Notes under the pieces: model-generated
What the model was told of the DNA's origin: nothing
Seen by the model: only the letters and a program-made list of their open reading frames with translations
The model's database searches: none
From: JAIBJN01 sp963838795
GTDB lineage: Bacteria > Actinomycetota > Thermoleophilia > Gaiellales > Gaiellaceae
DNA: 64,000 bases
Direction: 5' to 3'
NCBI GenBank assembly: GCA_963838795.1
Contig: CAWISL010000011.1
Span: forward strand, 248,001 to 312,000
Program-made: the position numbers and the translations under genes
Part shown: piece by piece, positions 32,330-40,930 of the stretch
How the letters are laid out: every line of letters begins with the position of its first letter
Position numbering within the stretch: position 1 is the first letter of the stretch

Positions 32330-32494
32330 GAACCCGTTTCGAAATGTCGCCTCGTCGCCGAGGTGCGATGGGCGCGTGCGAGGCAAGGACGCAGGGCGCG
32401 GTCGTAGCCGGAGGCTACGGGCGGAACCGAGGACGCCGCCTCGCGCCGTCCAGCGCGGCTCGGCGGCTCAGGGCTACGTTTTGAAGCGGGTTCC
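32329..32494 (+). repeat. 166-bp structured intercistronic repeat, copy B
   Basis: Occupies the whole hpnD-hpnE junction in the same sense orientation as the other copies. Terminal stem arms are 32329-32351 and 32472-32494. Position 19 of the stem is U-A here but A-U in the other copies, and an inner stem is GCCGAG/CTCGGC instead of GCCGGG/CCCGGC; both are compensatory. An internal 46-codon frame (32344-32484) ends in TTGA over the hpnE TTG start. Confidence 0.9.
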
Positions 32495-33770
32495 ACTGAG
32501 AGGCGTAGTGGTGGGCGCGGGCCTGGCCGGCCTCGCCGCAGCGCTCGAGCTGGCCGACGCCGGCCATGACGTCACCCTCCTGGAGGCTCGTCCGACGCTC
32601 GGCGGCGCCGTGCAGACCCTGCCTGCCCGCGAGGGCGATCCGTCCCCTCCGCCGGACAACGGCCAGCACATCGCGCTCGGATGCTGTTCCGAGTATCTCG
32701 CCTTTCTGGATCGGATCGGGCAGGCCGGGTCGGTGCGCCGCGAGCCGCTCGCGCTCCCCGTGATCGCGGAGGATGGACGTGTCGCCCGCATCGCCCCGGG
32801 CGCCGGCGGGCTGCTCCGCTACCGACACGTCTCGCTCCGCGATCGGCTCGCGATCGCGCGCGCGGCGCGCCGTCTCGGCCGACTGGATCCCGCGGAGCAC
32901 GATGGCGAGACGTTCGCAGCTCTCCTGCGGCGGCTCGGCCAGTCCGAGGCGGCGATCGACTGCTTCTGGGATGTCTTCATCCGCCCGGCCCTCAACCTGC
33001 GCTGCGAGGAGGTGAGCGCGGCCCCGGCGCTCTTTACGGTGCAGACGGCGTTGCTCGCCGAGCGCGAGGCGAGCGACCTGATCCTTCCGCTTCGACCCCT
33101 CGGCGAGATGCACGGGGAGGCGGCCGGGGCGCGTCTTCGCGAGCGGGGCGTCGTCGTCCGAGTCGGGGAGCGCGTGGCGGCTCTCGAGGAGGGCGCGGTC
33201 GTGCTGGGGGACGGCGCCCGGGTCGGCGCCGATTTGATCGTCGTCGCCCTGCCTCCTCAGGAGAGCGCGCGCCTGCTCGGTGAGCCGGACCGAGGTCTCG
33301 AGGACTCGCCGATCGTGAGCGCCCATCTGCTCTTCGACCGTCCGATTCTCGCGCACGAGGTGGCTGCCCTGCTCGGGAGCCCCGCGCACTGGGTCTTCGA
33401 TCGGGGCGCCCTGACGGGCCGGCAGCCCGAGCGCGGGCAGTACCTCACGGTCGTCTCGAGCGGCGCGCCGGAGCTGCTCGAGATCCGTGGGCGAGAGCTC
33501 GTCGACCTGCTGGCCGGCGAGCTGACCGGGAGGCTCTGCCCGGCGGAGCTCCTGTGGTCGCGCGTGAGCCGGGAGCCGAGCGCTACGTTCGCGGCCCGGC
33601 CGGGCACCGCCGCGCGCCGGCCTGGCGCCGAGACGAGTAGGCGCGGCGTCGCCCGCGCGGGCGCCTGGACGGACACGGGTTGGCCGGCGACGATGGAAGG
33701 CGCGGTCAGAAGCGGCCGGGCTGCGGTGCGCGTCCTGCTCGCAGGCGGACCCGGGGAAGCGCCAGCGTGA
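32481..33770 (+). CDS. hpnE: Hydroxysqualene dehydroxylase HpnE
   Basis: FAD amine-oxidase-type protein, 429 residues, that reduces hydroxysqualene to squalene. N-terminal dinucleotide motif VVVGAGLAGLAAALELADAGHDVTLLEA. The segment DNGQHIALGCCSEYLAFLDRIG is typical of HpnE. The start is TTG 32481-32483 within the 3' arm of repeat B. The frame stays open upstream only because the repeat is open. It precedes the cyclase gene by 100 bases. Confidence 0.9.
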   Translation: MKRVPLRGVVVGAGLAGLAAALELADAGHDVTLLEARPTLGGAVQTLPAREGDPSPPPDNGQHIALGCCSEYLAFLDRIGQAGSVRREPLALPVIAEDGRVARIAPGAGGLLRYRHVSLRDRLAIARAARRLGRLDPAEHDGETFAALLRRLGQSEAAIDCFWDVFIRPALNLRCEEVSAAPALFTVQTALLAEREASDLILPLRPLGEMHGEAAGARLRERGVVVRVGERVAALEEGAVVLGDGARVGADLIVVALPPQESARLLGEPDRGLEDSPIVSAHLLFDRPILAHEVAALLGSPAHWVFDRGALTGRQPERGQYLTVVSSGAPELLEIRGRELVDLLAGELTGRLCPAELLWSRVSREPSATFAARPGTAARRPGAETSRRGVARAGAWTDTGWPATMEGAVRSGRAAVRVLLAGGPGEAPA

Positions 33771-33870
33771 GACACTTAATCTATGGGGCACCCCTCCCTC
33801 CACCCGCTTTCGAGCGTAGTGAGGGAAAGCGCGCCCGTGGCGCGCAGACTCGGGACAAAACGGTGACGAT

Positions 33871-35754
33871 GTGAGCGCGACGAGTGAGCGAGGGACGCGG
33901 GCCGGACGGCCGGTTGCCAGTGAGCTCGAGCGGACCCTGGGGCGCGCTGCGCGGCGGCTTCTTGCGCTGCAGAGGCCCGACGGCTGGTGGGTCGGCGAGC
34001 TCGAGTCCAACGTGACCATGACCGCCCAGCATCTGCTGCTGCTCGAGTTTCTGCGGCTGCGGGACGAGGAGACGACGCGTCGCTGCGCGAACGAGCTGCT
34101 GGCCCGGCAGCGGCCGGACGGGCTCTGGGCTATCTACTGGGGAGGCGAGCCCGACCTCGCCGCCACTCTCGAGTCCTATGCGGCGCTACGGCTGGCAGGG
34201 CTTTCGGCGGACGACGAGCGGCTCGCCGCGGCGCGCCGCTTCTGCGAGGAGCGCGGCGGCATCGGCGGCGCGCGGGTCTTCACCCGCATCTGGCTCGCGC
34301 TCTTCGGGCTCTGGCCCTGGGAGGAGATTCCGCAGCTTCCGCCGGAGCTCATCCTGCTGAAGCCCTCGCTCCCGTTCTCGGTGTACGACTTTGCGTGCTG
34401 GGCGCGTCAGACGGTCGTTCCCCTGACGGTGGTCATGCACTACCGCCCCGTGCGCAACCTGCCGCCGGAGCGCGCGTGCCACGAGCTGAACCTCGGGCCG
34501 CTCGCACGCAAGACGACCGCGGGCCTTCTCAGCGACAAGGCGCTGGCGTGGTATGCGGGCCGAGCGTTCCAGCCGGGCCGCGAACGTGCGCTGGCCGCCG
34601 CGGAGCGCTGGATCATCGACCGCCAGGAGCTGGACGGCTCCTGGGGCGGCATCCAGCCTCCGTGGGTGTGGTCGCTGATCGCTCTGGCATGTCGTGGCCA
34701 CGGGCCCGAGTCCCCGCAGCTCCGCCGGGGGCTCGACGGCTGGAAGCGGTTCCTGGTCGAGGACGGAGACCGGCTGCGCCCCGAAGCCTGCCAGTCGCCG
34801 GTCTGGGACACCGGGCTGGCGCTCCTCGCGCTCCGGGGTGCCGGCGTCGACGCGGACGAGCCGGCGCTCCGGCGAGCCGCGGACTGGCTGGTCGCCGAGG
34901 AGATCCGCCAGCGAGGTGACTGGGCCATCCGCCGCCCCGGCGTCGAGCCGGGCGGCTGGGCGTTCGAGTACGACAACGACCTCTACCCGGACATCGACGA
35001 CGCGGCCATCGTCGCCCTGGCCCTCGAAGAGGTCGACAGCGGGCGCGGCGCGATCGAGCGGGCGACTCGGTGGATGGCGGGGATGCAGAGCGCGAACGGC
35101 GGCTGGGGCGCCTTCGACGCCGACAACGATGCGGAGTGGCTCTACAGGATTCCCTTCTGCGACTTCGGGGCCGTGACCGACCCGCCGTCAGCGGACGTCA
35201 CCGCCCACGTCGTCGAGCTGCTCGCGCGCGAGGGGGGCTACGAGGACGCGGTGCGCCGCGGAGTCGAGTACCTGCTCGCGGAGCAAGAGGAGGACGGCTC
35301 GTGGTTTGGACGCTGGGGCGTCAATCACGTCTACGGGGTGGGAGCGGTGCTCCCCGGGCTCGAGGCCGCGGGCCTTCCTCCGGACCACCCGGCGTTCCGG
35401 CGCGCGGTCGGGTGGCTCGAGGCCCATCAGAACGAGGACGGGGGCTTCGGCGAGGACTGCCGCTCCTACGACCGCGGTGAGGCCGGACGTGCGTGGCGCG
35501 GACGCGGCGAGTCGACTCCCTCGCAGACCGCCTGGGCGCTCCTCGCTCTGGTCGCCGCCGGAGAGGCAGGCTCCGAGCCCTCTTCACGCGCCGTCGACTG
35601 GCTCTGCCGTGCCCAGAAGCGAAACGGCGGCTGGGACGAGCCGTACTTCACCGGCACCGGCTTCCCGCGCGACTTCCTGATCAACTACCACCTCTACCGG
35701 GAGGTCTGGCCCGTTCTCGCGCTCGGGCGCGTCCGCGCCGCCCTCGCCCGGTGA
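33871..35754 (+). CDS. shc: Squalene-hopene cyclase
   Basis: Cyclises squalene to hopene/hopanol at the membrane, 627 residues as usual. The catalytic DxDD motif is D374-I-D-D377 (PDIDDAAI), the same numbering as the classical Alicyclobacillus enzyme. Several QW-type repeats are seen (QRPDGWWVGELE, QELDGSWGG, QSANGGWGAFD, QNEDGGFGED, QKRNGGWDE). GTG start at 33871. A 100-base spacer upstream may hold a promoter. The end overlaps hpnA (GTGA). Confidence 0.96.
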   Translation: MSATSERGTRAGRPVASELERTLGRAARRLLALQRPDGWWVGELESNVTMTAQHLLLLEFLRLRDEETTRRCANELLARQRPDGLWAIYWGGEPDLAATLESYAALRLAGLSADDERLAAARRFCEERGGIGGARVFTRIWLALFGLWPWEEIPQLPPELILLKPSLPFSVYDFACWARQTVVPLTVVMHYRPVRNLPPERACHELNLGPLARKTTAGLLSDKALAWYAGRAFQPGRERALAAAERWIIDRQELDGSWGGIQPPWVWSLIALACRGHGPESPQLRRGLDGWKRFLVEDGDRLRPEACQSPVWDTGLALLALRGAGVDADEPALRRAADWLVAEEIRQRGDWAIRRPGVEPGGWAFEYDNDLYPDIDDAAIVALALEEVDSGRGAIERATRWMAGMQSANGGWGAFDADNDAEWLYRIPFCDFGAVTDPPSADVTAHVVELLAREGGYEDAVRRGVEYLLAEQEEDGSWFGRWGVNHVYGVGAVLPGLEAAGLPPDHPAFRRAVGWLEAHQNEDGGFGEDCRSYDRGEAGRAWRGRGESTPSQTAWALLALVAAGEAGSEPSSRAVDWLCRAQKRNGGWDEPYFTGTGFPRDFLINYHLYREVWPVLALGRVRAALAR

Positions 35755-36629
35755 GGGTCTACGTCACGGGCGCGACCGGCTTCGTCGGCGGCCACGTCGC
35801 CCGGGAGCTTCGAGAGCGGGGCGCGGACGTCCGGGACGAGCGCGTCGACCTCTTCGACCGCTCGGGCCTCGCCCGCGTGCTCGCCGGCTGTGACGCGCTC
35901 GTGCACGTCGCTGCCCTGTACAGCTACGACGCGCCCGCCGCCGAGCTCGAGCGCGTCAACGTCGAGGGGACGCGCACTCTGCTCGAGGTCGCCAGGCGAA
36001 ATGGCGTGCGGCGGCTCCTCCATTGCTCGACCGCCGGGACCTGCGGGCCCGTCCCAGGCCGACCCGCCACCGAGGACGACGAGCCGCCGTCCTGGGAGCT
36101 CCGGGTTCCGTACAAGCGCACCAAGCTCGCCGCCGAGCGGCTCGCGCTCGAGGCGGGCGCGATCGTCGTGAACCCGACGACGCCGGTCGGCGACGGCGAT
36201 CGGAAGCCGACCCCCACGGGCCGGATGATCGCGGGCGTTGCTCGCGGACGTCTCAGGGGCTACGTCGCCACGACCGGGCTCAACGTCGTCGACGTCCGCG
36301 ACGTCGCTCGCGGGCACGCGCTCGCACTCGAGCACGGGGAGCCGGGGCAGCGGTACCTGCTCGGGGGCGTCGACCTCAGCCTGGAGGATCTGTTCGCCGC
36401 CGTCGCGCGCCTGGCGGGCCGTCCGCGGCCGCGCCTCCGCGTTCCGTATGCTGTTGCCGAGATGGCTGCCGCGACCGGAATCGCCAACCGGGACGAAGTG
36501 CGGCTGGCCAGGATGCCCATGTACTTCTCATCGGCAAAGGCCCACAGTAGACTCGGCTACGAGCCCGGTCTCGTGGAGCCGGCGCTCGCCCGTGCCGTCG
36601 ACGAGGCGCTCTCGAAGGGAGGAGCATGA
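35751..36629 (+). CDS. hpnA: Hopanoid-associated sugar epimerase HpnA
   Basis: An extended SDR of 292 residues. NAD motif VTGATGFVGGHVA at the N-terminus, STAG in the active site and YKRTK (YxxxK). Members in hopanoid clusters are thought to modify the side-chain sugar or act during its transfer. The precise reaction is not established. GTG 35751 overlaps the shc stop. Slightly short for the family (~330). Its stop overlaps the hpnH ATG. Confidence 0.88.
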   Translation: MRVYVTGATGFVGGHVARELRERGADVRDERVDLFDRSGLARVLAGCDALVHVAALYSYDAPAAELERVNVEGTRTLLEVARRNGVRRLLHCSTAGTCGPVPGRPATEDDEPPSWELRVPYKRTKLAAERLALEAGAIVVNPTTPVGDGDRKPTPTGRMIAGVARGRLRGYVATTGLNVVDVRDVARGHALALEHGEPGQRYLLGGVDLSLEDLFAAVARLAGRPRPRLRVPYAVAEMAAATGIANRDEVRLARMPMYFSSAKAHSRLGYEPGLVEPALARAVDEALSKGGA

Positions 36630-37624
36630 AGTTTCCGCTTCGCAGCACCGTCCAGATCGGGCGCTACGTCGCCTCGCAAAAGGGCAAGGACCGCTACCCG
36701 CTCGTGATCATGCTCGAGCCCACGCTGGGCTGCAACATCGCCTGCATCGGCTGCGGGAAGATCCGCGAGTACGAGTCCAACAAGGCGCGCCTGACGGTGG
36801 AGGAGTGCCTGCACTCGGCGGTCGAGTGCCCCGCGCCCGTCATCTCCATCTGCGGCGGCGAGCCGCTGATCTTCAAGGGCATCGAGGAGGTCGTCTCCGG
36901 CTTCCTCGAGATGAAGCGGAACATCCAGCTCTGCACCAACGCGTTGCGGCTCGTGGAGATGCTCGACCGCTTCGAGCCGAACCCGCGGCTCACGTTCGTC
37001 GTCCACCTCGACGGCATGCAGGAGATCCACGACTACATCTGCGACTACCCCGGCCTCTGGGACATCGCCGTCGACGCGATCCGGGCGGCCCGCGACAACG
37101 GCTTCCGCGTGACGACGAACACCACGATCTTCAAGGAGACCGAGGTCAGCGACGTCATTCAGATGATGGAGTACCTCACGAACGAGGTAGGCATTGACGG
37201 GATGCTCGTCGCGCCCGGCTACCAGTACTCCCAGATCGATCCGAGCCTCACGATGACGCGCGAGGAGCACGAGGCGAAGTTCAGGCTCATCCGCGACGAC
37301 GTGCGCCGCCACGGGTACCGCTGGCTCGCCAGTCCGGTTTACCAGGACTTCCTCACCGGCGACCGCGCGCTCCCGTGCGCTCCCTGGGGCTCGGTCACGC
37401 GGAACCCGTACGGTTGGAAGGGCCCGTGCTACCTGCTCACCGACGGCATCTTCCCCACGTACGACGCGCTGGTCAACGGGATCGAGTGGGAGCGCTACGG
37501 GCCCGGGAACGACCATCGCTGCGAGCACTGCGGGATCCATTCCGGCTTCGAGCCCGCCGCGACGATCGCGACGACCTCGAGCGTGAAGGAGACCGTCAGG
37601 AGCCTCGCGTGGACGCTCAGGTAG
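36626..37624 (+). CDS. hpnH: Adenosyl-hopene transferase HpnH (radical SAM)
   Basis: Adds the 5'-deoxyadenosyl radical to diploptene, the first step to extended C35 hopanoids. It has 332 residues. Radical-SAM Cys motif C36-x3-C40-x2-C43 (LGCNIACIGCGK), the SAM-contact GGEP (ICGGEPLIF), and a C-terminal CEHCGIHSGFE segment in the SPASM-like position typical of HpnH. Coupled by ATGA to hpnA. Confidence 0.95.
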   Translation: MKFPLRSTVQIGRYVASQKGKDRYPLVIMLEPTLGCNIACIGCGKIREYESNKARLTVEECLHSAVECPAPVISICGGEPLIFKGIEEVVSGFLEMKRNIQLCTNALRLVEMLDRFEPNPRLTFVVHLDGMQEIHDYICDYPGLWDIAVDAIRAARDNGFRVTTNTTIFKETEVSDVIQMMEYLTNEVGIDGMLVAPGYQYSQIDPSLTMTREEHEAKFRLIRDDVRRHGYRWLASPVYQDFLTGDRALPCAPWGSVTRNPYGWKGPCYLLTDGIFPTYDALVNGIEWERYGPGNDHRCEHCGIHSGFEPAATIATTSSVKETVRSLAWTLR

Positions 37625-38226
37625 AGGCGGCCACAGAGCAGCTCACCCTCGCCTGCGCGCTCGCGGTCGAGGAGGGCGCTGCCCGCAGCGGAGGCGCGAG
37701 AGCCGCGCGCGTCGGCCTCCAGGCCGGGCTGCCGCTGCCGGAAGGTCGGCTCGTCTCCTTTGGGCTCGGGGGAGCGCTGGTGTCGGGCCTGGCTCCGGGC
37801 ACGCTCGTGACTGCGAGCCGGGTCGTGGACGCGGACGGCACCGTGCTCTGGGAAGACGAGCCTCTCAGGGTCCCCGGCGCGCTGACCGCCGTCGTCTGCG
37901 ACGCGGGACAGGTGGTCGACGAAGCCGCCGCCCGCCGTGAACTGGCGCGCGAGAGCGGCGCGGCCGTGGTCGACACCGAAAGCGCCGCGCTGGCCGCCAC
38001 GGGTCGCCTTGCGGGCGTCGTCCGGGCGATCTCCGACACGCCCGAGCAGCCGGTCGGGCGGCTCGCGCACGCCGCCGTCCCCGATGGGCGCACCGACTGG
38101 GGCGTGGTCGTCCGGGCGCTCGTCGGAGAGCCTCGCGTGACGCTCAATACCGCGCTGGCGGCGAGGCGGGCGCTCGCCTCGCTGCGGGTCGCGGCTGTCG
38201 CCCTGTCGTCGGGAGCGCGCCCGTGA
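37609..38226 (+). CDS. hpnG: Hopanoid-associated phosphorylase HpnG
   Basis: A nucleoside-phosphorylase-fold protein, 205 residues, which should cleave adenine from adenosylhopane to give phosphoribohopane. Seen: VDTESAALAATGRLAGVVRAISDTP, the usual phosphorylase C-terminal block with the acidic residue that contacts the ribose. GTG 37609 overlaps the end of hpnH by 16 bases. It is short for the family and the N-terminal phosphate-binding loop is not obvious. Confidence 0.85.
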   Translation: MDAQVEAATEQLTLACALAVEEGAARSGGARAARVGLQAGLPLPEGRLVSFGLGGALVSGLAPGTLVTASRVVDADGTVLWEDEPLRVPGALTAVVCDAGQVVDEAAARRELARESGAAVVDTESAALAATGRLAGVVRAISDTPEQPVGRLAHAAVPDGRTDWGVVVRALVGEPRVTLNTALAARRALASLRVAAVALSSGARP

Positions 38227-39149
38227 GCAAGCGCGTTCTGGTCGCCAGCCCACGGAGCTTCTGCGCCGGCGTCGTCCGCGCAATCGACATCGTCGAGAAG
38301 CTCCTGGAGCGGCACGGCCCGCCCGTCTACGTCCGGCACGAGATCGTGCACAACGTCCACGTCGTCCAGGACCTGGAGGCGCGTGGCGCCGTCTTCGTCG
38401 AGTCCGAGGAGGACGTGCCCGAGGGAGCGCTCGTCGTCCTCTCGGCCCACGGGGTCGCCCCCCGCGTCTACGAAAGGTGCGCAGAGCGGGGGCTCCAGGT
38501 GGTCGACGCCGTCTGTCCGCTCGTCTCGAAGGTTCACGCCGAGGCTCGCCGGTACGCGGCCCGGGGTCACAAGATCGCCCTGGTCGGGCACGCCGGGCAC
38601 GTGGAGGTCGAGGGGACGATGGGGGAGGCGCCGGACTCGATCGTCTTGGTCGAGACGCCGGAAGACGTCGAGGCGCTCGAGCTGGATGACGGTCAGAGCC
38701 TTGCGTACCTGACCCAGACGACGCTCTCGCTCGACGACACGGCCGACGTCGTCTCGGCGCTCCGCGAGCGGGCGCCGGATCTCGTCGGGCCGCCGTCGGC
38801 AGACATCTGCTACGCGACCCAGAACCGGCAGGACGCCGTCAAGCGGATCTGCGAGGACGCCACGGTCGTCCTCGTCGTCGGCTCGAAGACGAGCTCGAAC
38901 GCGAACCGCCTGGTCGAGGTCGCGCACAGCTGCGGCGCCGACGCGTACCTGATCGACGACGAAAGCGATCTCGACGCCGCCTGGCTCGGCGGTCACGAGA
39001 CGGTGGGCCTGACCGCGGGGGCCTCCTCCCCCGAGAGCATCGTCGAGCGGGTGGTCGCCCGCCTCGGCGAGCTCGGATTCCACGATCGCGAGGACGTCGA
39101 GATCGCCCGCGAGGACGTCTTCTTCCGCCTGCCCGCCGGGCTCCGGTAA
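38223..39149 (+). CDS. ispH: 4-Hydroxy-3-methylbut-2-enyl diphosphate reductase
   Basis: Last enzyme of the MEP isoprenoid pathway, a 4Fe-4S protein of 308 residues. The three cluster cysteines are C14 (SFCAGV), C98 (AVCPLVSKVH) and C196 (ICYATQNRQ). Acid/base and diphosphate residues are in VHNVHVV, LSAHGV and GSKTSSNANRL. GTG overlaps the hpnG stop. Its place in the operon links supply of isoprenoid precursors with hopanoid production. Confidence 0.96.
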   Translation: MSKRVLVASPRSFCAGVVRAIDIVEKLLERHGPPVYVRHEIVHNVHVVQDLEARGAVFVESEEDVPEGALVVLSAHGVAPRVYERCAERGLQVVDAVCPLVSKVHAEARRYAARGHKIALVGHAGHVEVEGTMGEAPDSIVLVETPEDVEALELDDGQSLAYLTQTTLSLDDTADVVSALRERAPDLVGPPSADICYATQNRQDAVKRICEDATVVLVVGSKTSSNANRLVEVAHSCGADAYLIDDESDLDAAWLGGHETVGLTAGASSPESIVERVVARLGELGFHDREDVEIAREDVFFRLPAGLR

Positions 39150-39158
39150 CGTCTCGCA

Positions 39159-39986
39159 ATGACCGCGAGCGTCGCCTATCCGGGCCGCGACGGCGCGCAC
39201 AGCGCTGCGGCCTGCGACCGTCTGTTCCCGGCCGGCGCCGAGCTCATCTCGCTGCCGAGCTTCACGGCCGTCGTCGAGGCGACGGCGGATCGAGACGTCG
39301 CCTTCGGCGTGCTCCCGATCGAAAGCTCGCTCTCGGGGCCCGTCAACGAGACCCACGATCTGCTCTACGACTCGCCGCTCGCGATCACGGGCGAGACCAT
39401 CCTGCCGATTCGCCACTGCCTCGTCGGCCCGGCTCTCGTCGAGCTGGAGGAGATCCGAGTCGTCCGCTCGCACCCGGCCGCGCTCGACCAGTGCCGGCGC
39501 CTTCTCGCCGCCATGCCGTGGGCGACGGCGATCGCGGCCGCCACGACCGCGGATGCGGCCCACGAGGTTGCCGAGGGGAATGACGCGTCCGAGGCGGCGA
39601 TCGCCAGCGAGCGGGCGGCGGCCATGTACGGCCTCACCGTGATCGCCGGCGACGTCGGCGACCATCCCGAGGCGTACACCCGCTTCGTCTCCCTCGCCCC
39701 GTACACGCGCCTCGATCGCGAGAGCGAGGGCTGGCGGACGGCGTTCTCGTTCGTCACGGATCACCAGCCGGGCGCGCTGCATCTGGCGATCGAGCCCTTC
39801 GGGCGCCATCGGCTCGATCTCGTGCAGCTCGTCTCCCGGCCGATTCCGCGGACGCCGTGGCGCTATCGCTTCGACGCCGTGCTCGCCGGGCATCCGCTCG
39901 ACCGGGTCGTGAGCGAGACGCTCGCGGAAGTTCAGGGGCTGACGCGTGAGCTCCGCGTCTTCGGCTCCTACCCGGCGCACGAATAG
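39159..39986 (+). CDS. pheA: Prephenate dehydratase
   Basis: Converts prephenate to phenylpyruvate in phenylalanine synthesis. It is a monofunctional 275-residue enzyme with the catalytic domain about 1-185 (GVLPIESSLSGPVNETHDLL, then the TRF motif in EAYTRFVSL) and a C-terminal ACT domain (FSFVTDHQPGALHLAI... ) for feedback. It follows ispH by 9 bases, so it probably shares the hopanoid operon transcript although it is not functionally related. Confidence 0.93.
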   Translation: MTASVAYPGRDGAHSAAACDRLFPAGAELISLPSFTAVVEATADRDVAFGVLPIESSLSGPVNETHDLLYDSPLAITGETILPIRHCLVGPALVELEEIRVVRSHPAALDQCRRLLAAMPWATAIAAATTADAAHEVAEGNDASEAAIASERAAAMYGLTVIAGDVGDHPEAYTRFVSLAPYTRLDRESEGWRTAFSFVTDHQPGALHLAIEPFGRHRLDLVQLVSRPIPRTPWRYRFDAVLAGHPLDRVVSETLAEVQGLTRELRVFGSYPAHE

Positions 39987-40005
39987 CGCCAGGGCGCGGT
40001 AACCG

Positions 40006-40917
40006 CTATCCGCCGGCCGGCAGGGTCTTCTCGAAACGGACGTGCTCGCGGGCCACGGTCATTCCCGCCCGCTCGTAGAGCTCTTTGGCGCCCGTGCGGT
40101 TCCACGAGTCGACGACGAGCCCGATCTCCCTGCGGCTGCGCCGGCTGAACTCGGACATGGCCTGGCGAAGCAACGCCGTGCCGAGGCCGCGGCGTCGCCA
40201 GTCCCGCGACACCGCCAGTTGCCGAATCCAGCCCTCTTCCTCGTAATTGGGGCAGAGGACGCAGCCGACGATCTCCCCCTTGGACTCGGCGATGAACCAG
40301 AGCCCCGGCTCGAACGCCTCCCGGTCGATCATGAACGCCTGCCACTCCTCGAAGGACTCGGCGGTGTGGCGCTCGTTGTCGGCGAACGCGTCCTGCACCA
40401 AGGCGTAGACGGCACGCGAGTCACGCTCCTGGTCGAAGGTGCGGACGAGGACGCCCTCCGGCCAGGCGGGCGGGGGCGGCCGCTCCTCGAGGGGCATCGA
40501 CATGCGCCAGTACGTCCGCACCGGTGCGTAGCCGCGACTTTCGAGCAGTAGGCGCGCGCCTTCGTGGGTCGACGTGACGACCTGTCCGAGGCGGACCTCC
40601 TGGCCGGGCGGTGTTCGTTCTCTCCCGCGCCGCTCTGACCACTCGAGCAGCCGCGTGCCGATCCCCTGGTTGCGGCGCTCGGGGTGGACGTAGACGTCCA
40701 CGTAGTCGTTTCGGATGAAGGCGGCGTAGGCGATCAGGCGGTCGTCCTCCTCGACGACGACGGCGTCCAGGCCGAGGTCGAAGCCGGGCATGTTCCAGTC
40801 GGTCAGCAGGTCGTCGAGCTCGAAGTCGGGAGCGCCGAGCTCGTGGATGTCACACGCGACGACCAGGTCGGTGACGGCCTGCGCCTCGTCGGAGCGGGGG
40901 GCTCGCATCGTCTCCAC
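40006..40917 (-). CDS. Tandem GNAT acetyltransferase
   Basis: About 300 residues with two GNAT domains. The first has VDVYVHPERRNQGIGTRLLEW. The second has IRQLAVSRDWRRRGLGTALLRQAM and NRTGAKELYERAGMTV. Both acetyl-CoA loops (R-x-x-G-x-G/A) are intact in sequence. Mycothiol synthase (MshD) has this architecture, but closer family features cannot be confirmed by eye. GTG 40915-40917 or ATG 40906-40908 may be the start. Downstream of the thioredoxin gene by 13 bases. Confidence 0.8.
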   Translation of the reverse strand: METMRAPRSDEAQAVTDLVVACDIHELGAPDFELDDLLTDWNMPGFDLGLDAVVVEEDDRLIAYAAFIRNDYVDVYVHPERRNQGIGTRLLEWSERRGRERTPPGQEVRLGQVVTSTHEGARLLLESRGYAPVRTYWRMSMPLEERPPPPAWPEGVLVRTFDQERDSRAVYALVQDAFADNERHTAESFEEWQAFMIDREAFEPGLWFIAESKGEIVGCVLCPNYEEEGWIRQLAVSRDWRRRGLGTALLRQAMSEFSRRSRREIGLVVDSWNRTGAKELYERAGMTVAREHVRFEKTLPAGG

Positions 40918-40930
40918 GGCAGAATTGTTC

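Noticed and set aside
32344..32484. Internal 46-codon frame of the repeat as a conserved micro-protein gene (also 17030-17170 and 60519-60659)
   Set aside because: It is open in three copies, but substitutions among copies fall at first and second codon positions as often as at third. It has no ribosome site and is frameshifted in copy D. Base-pair conservation explains the sequence better than coding.
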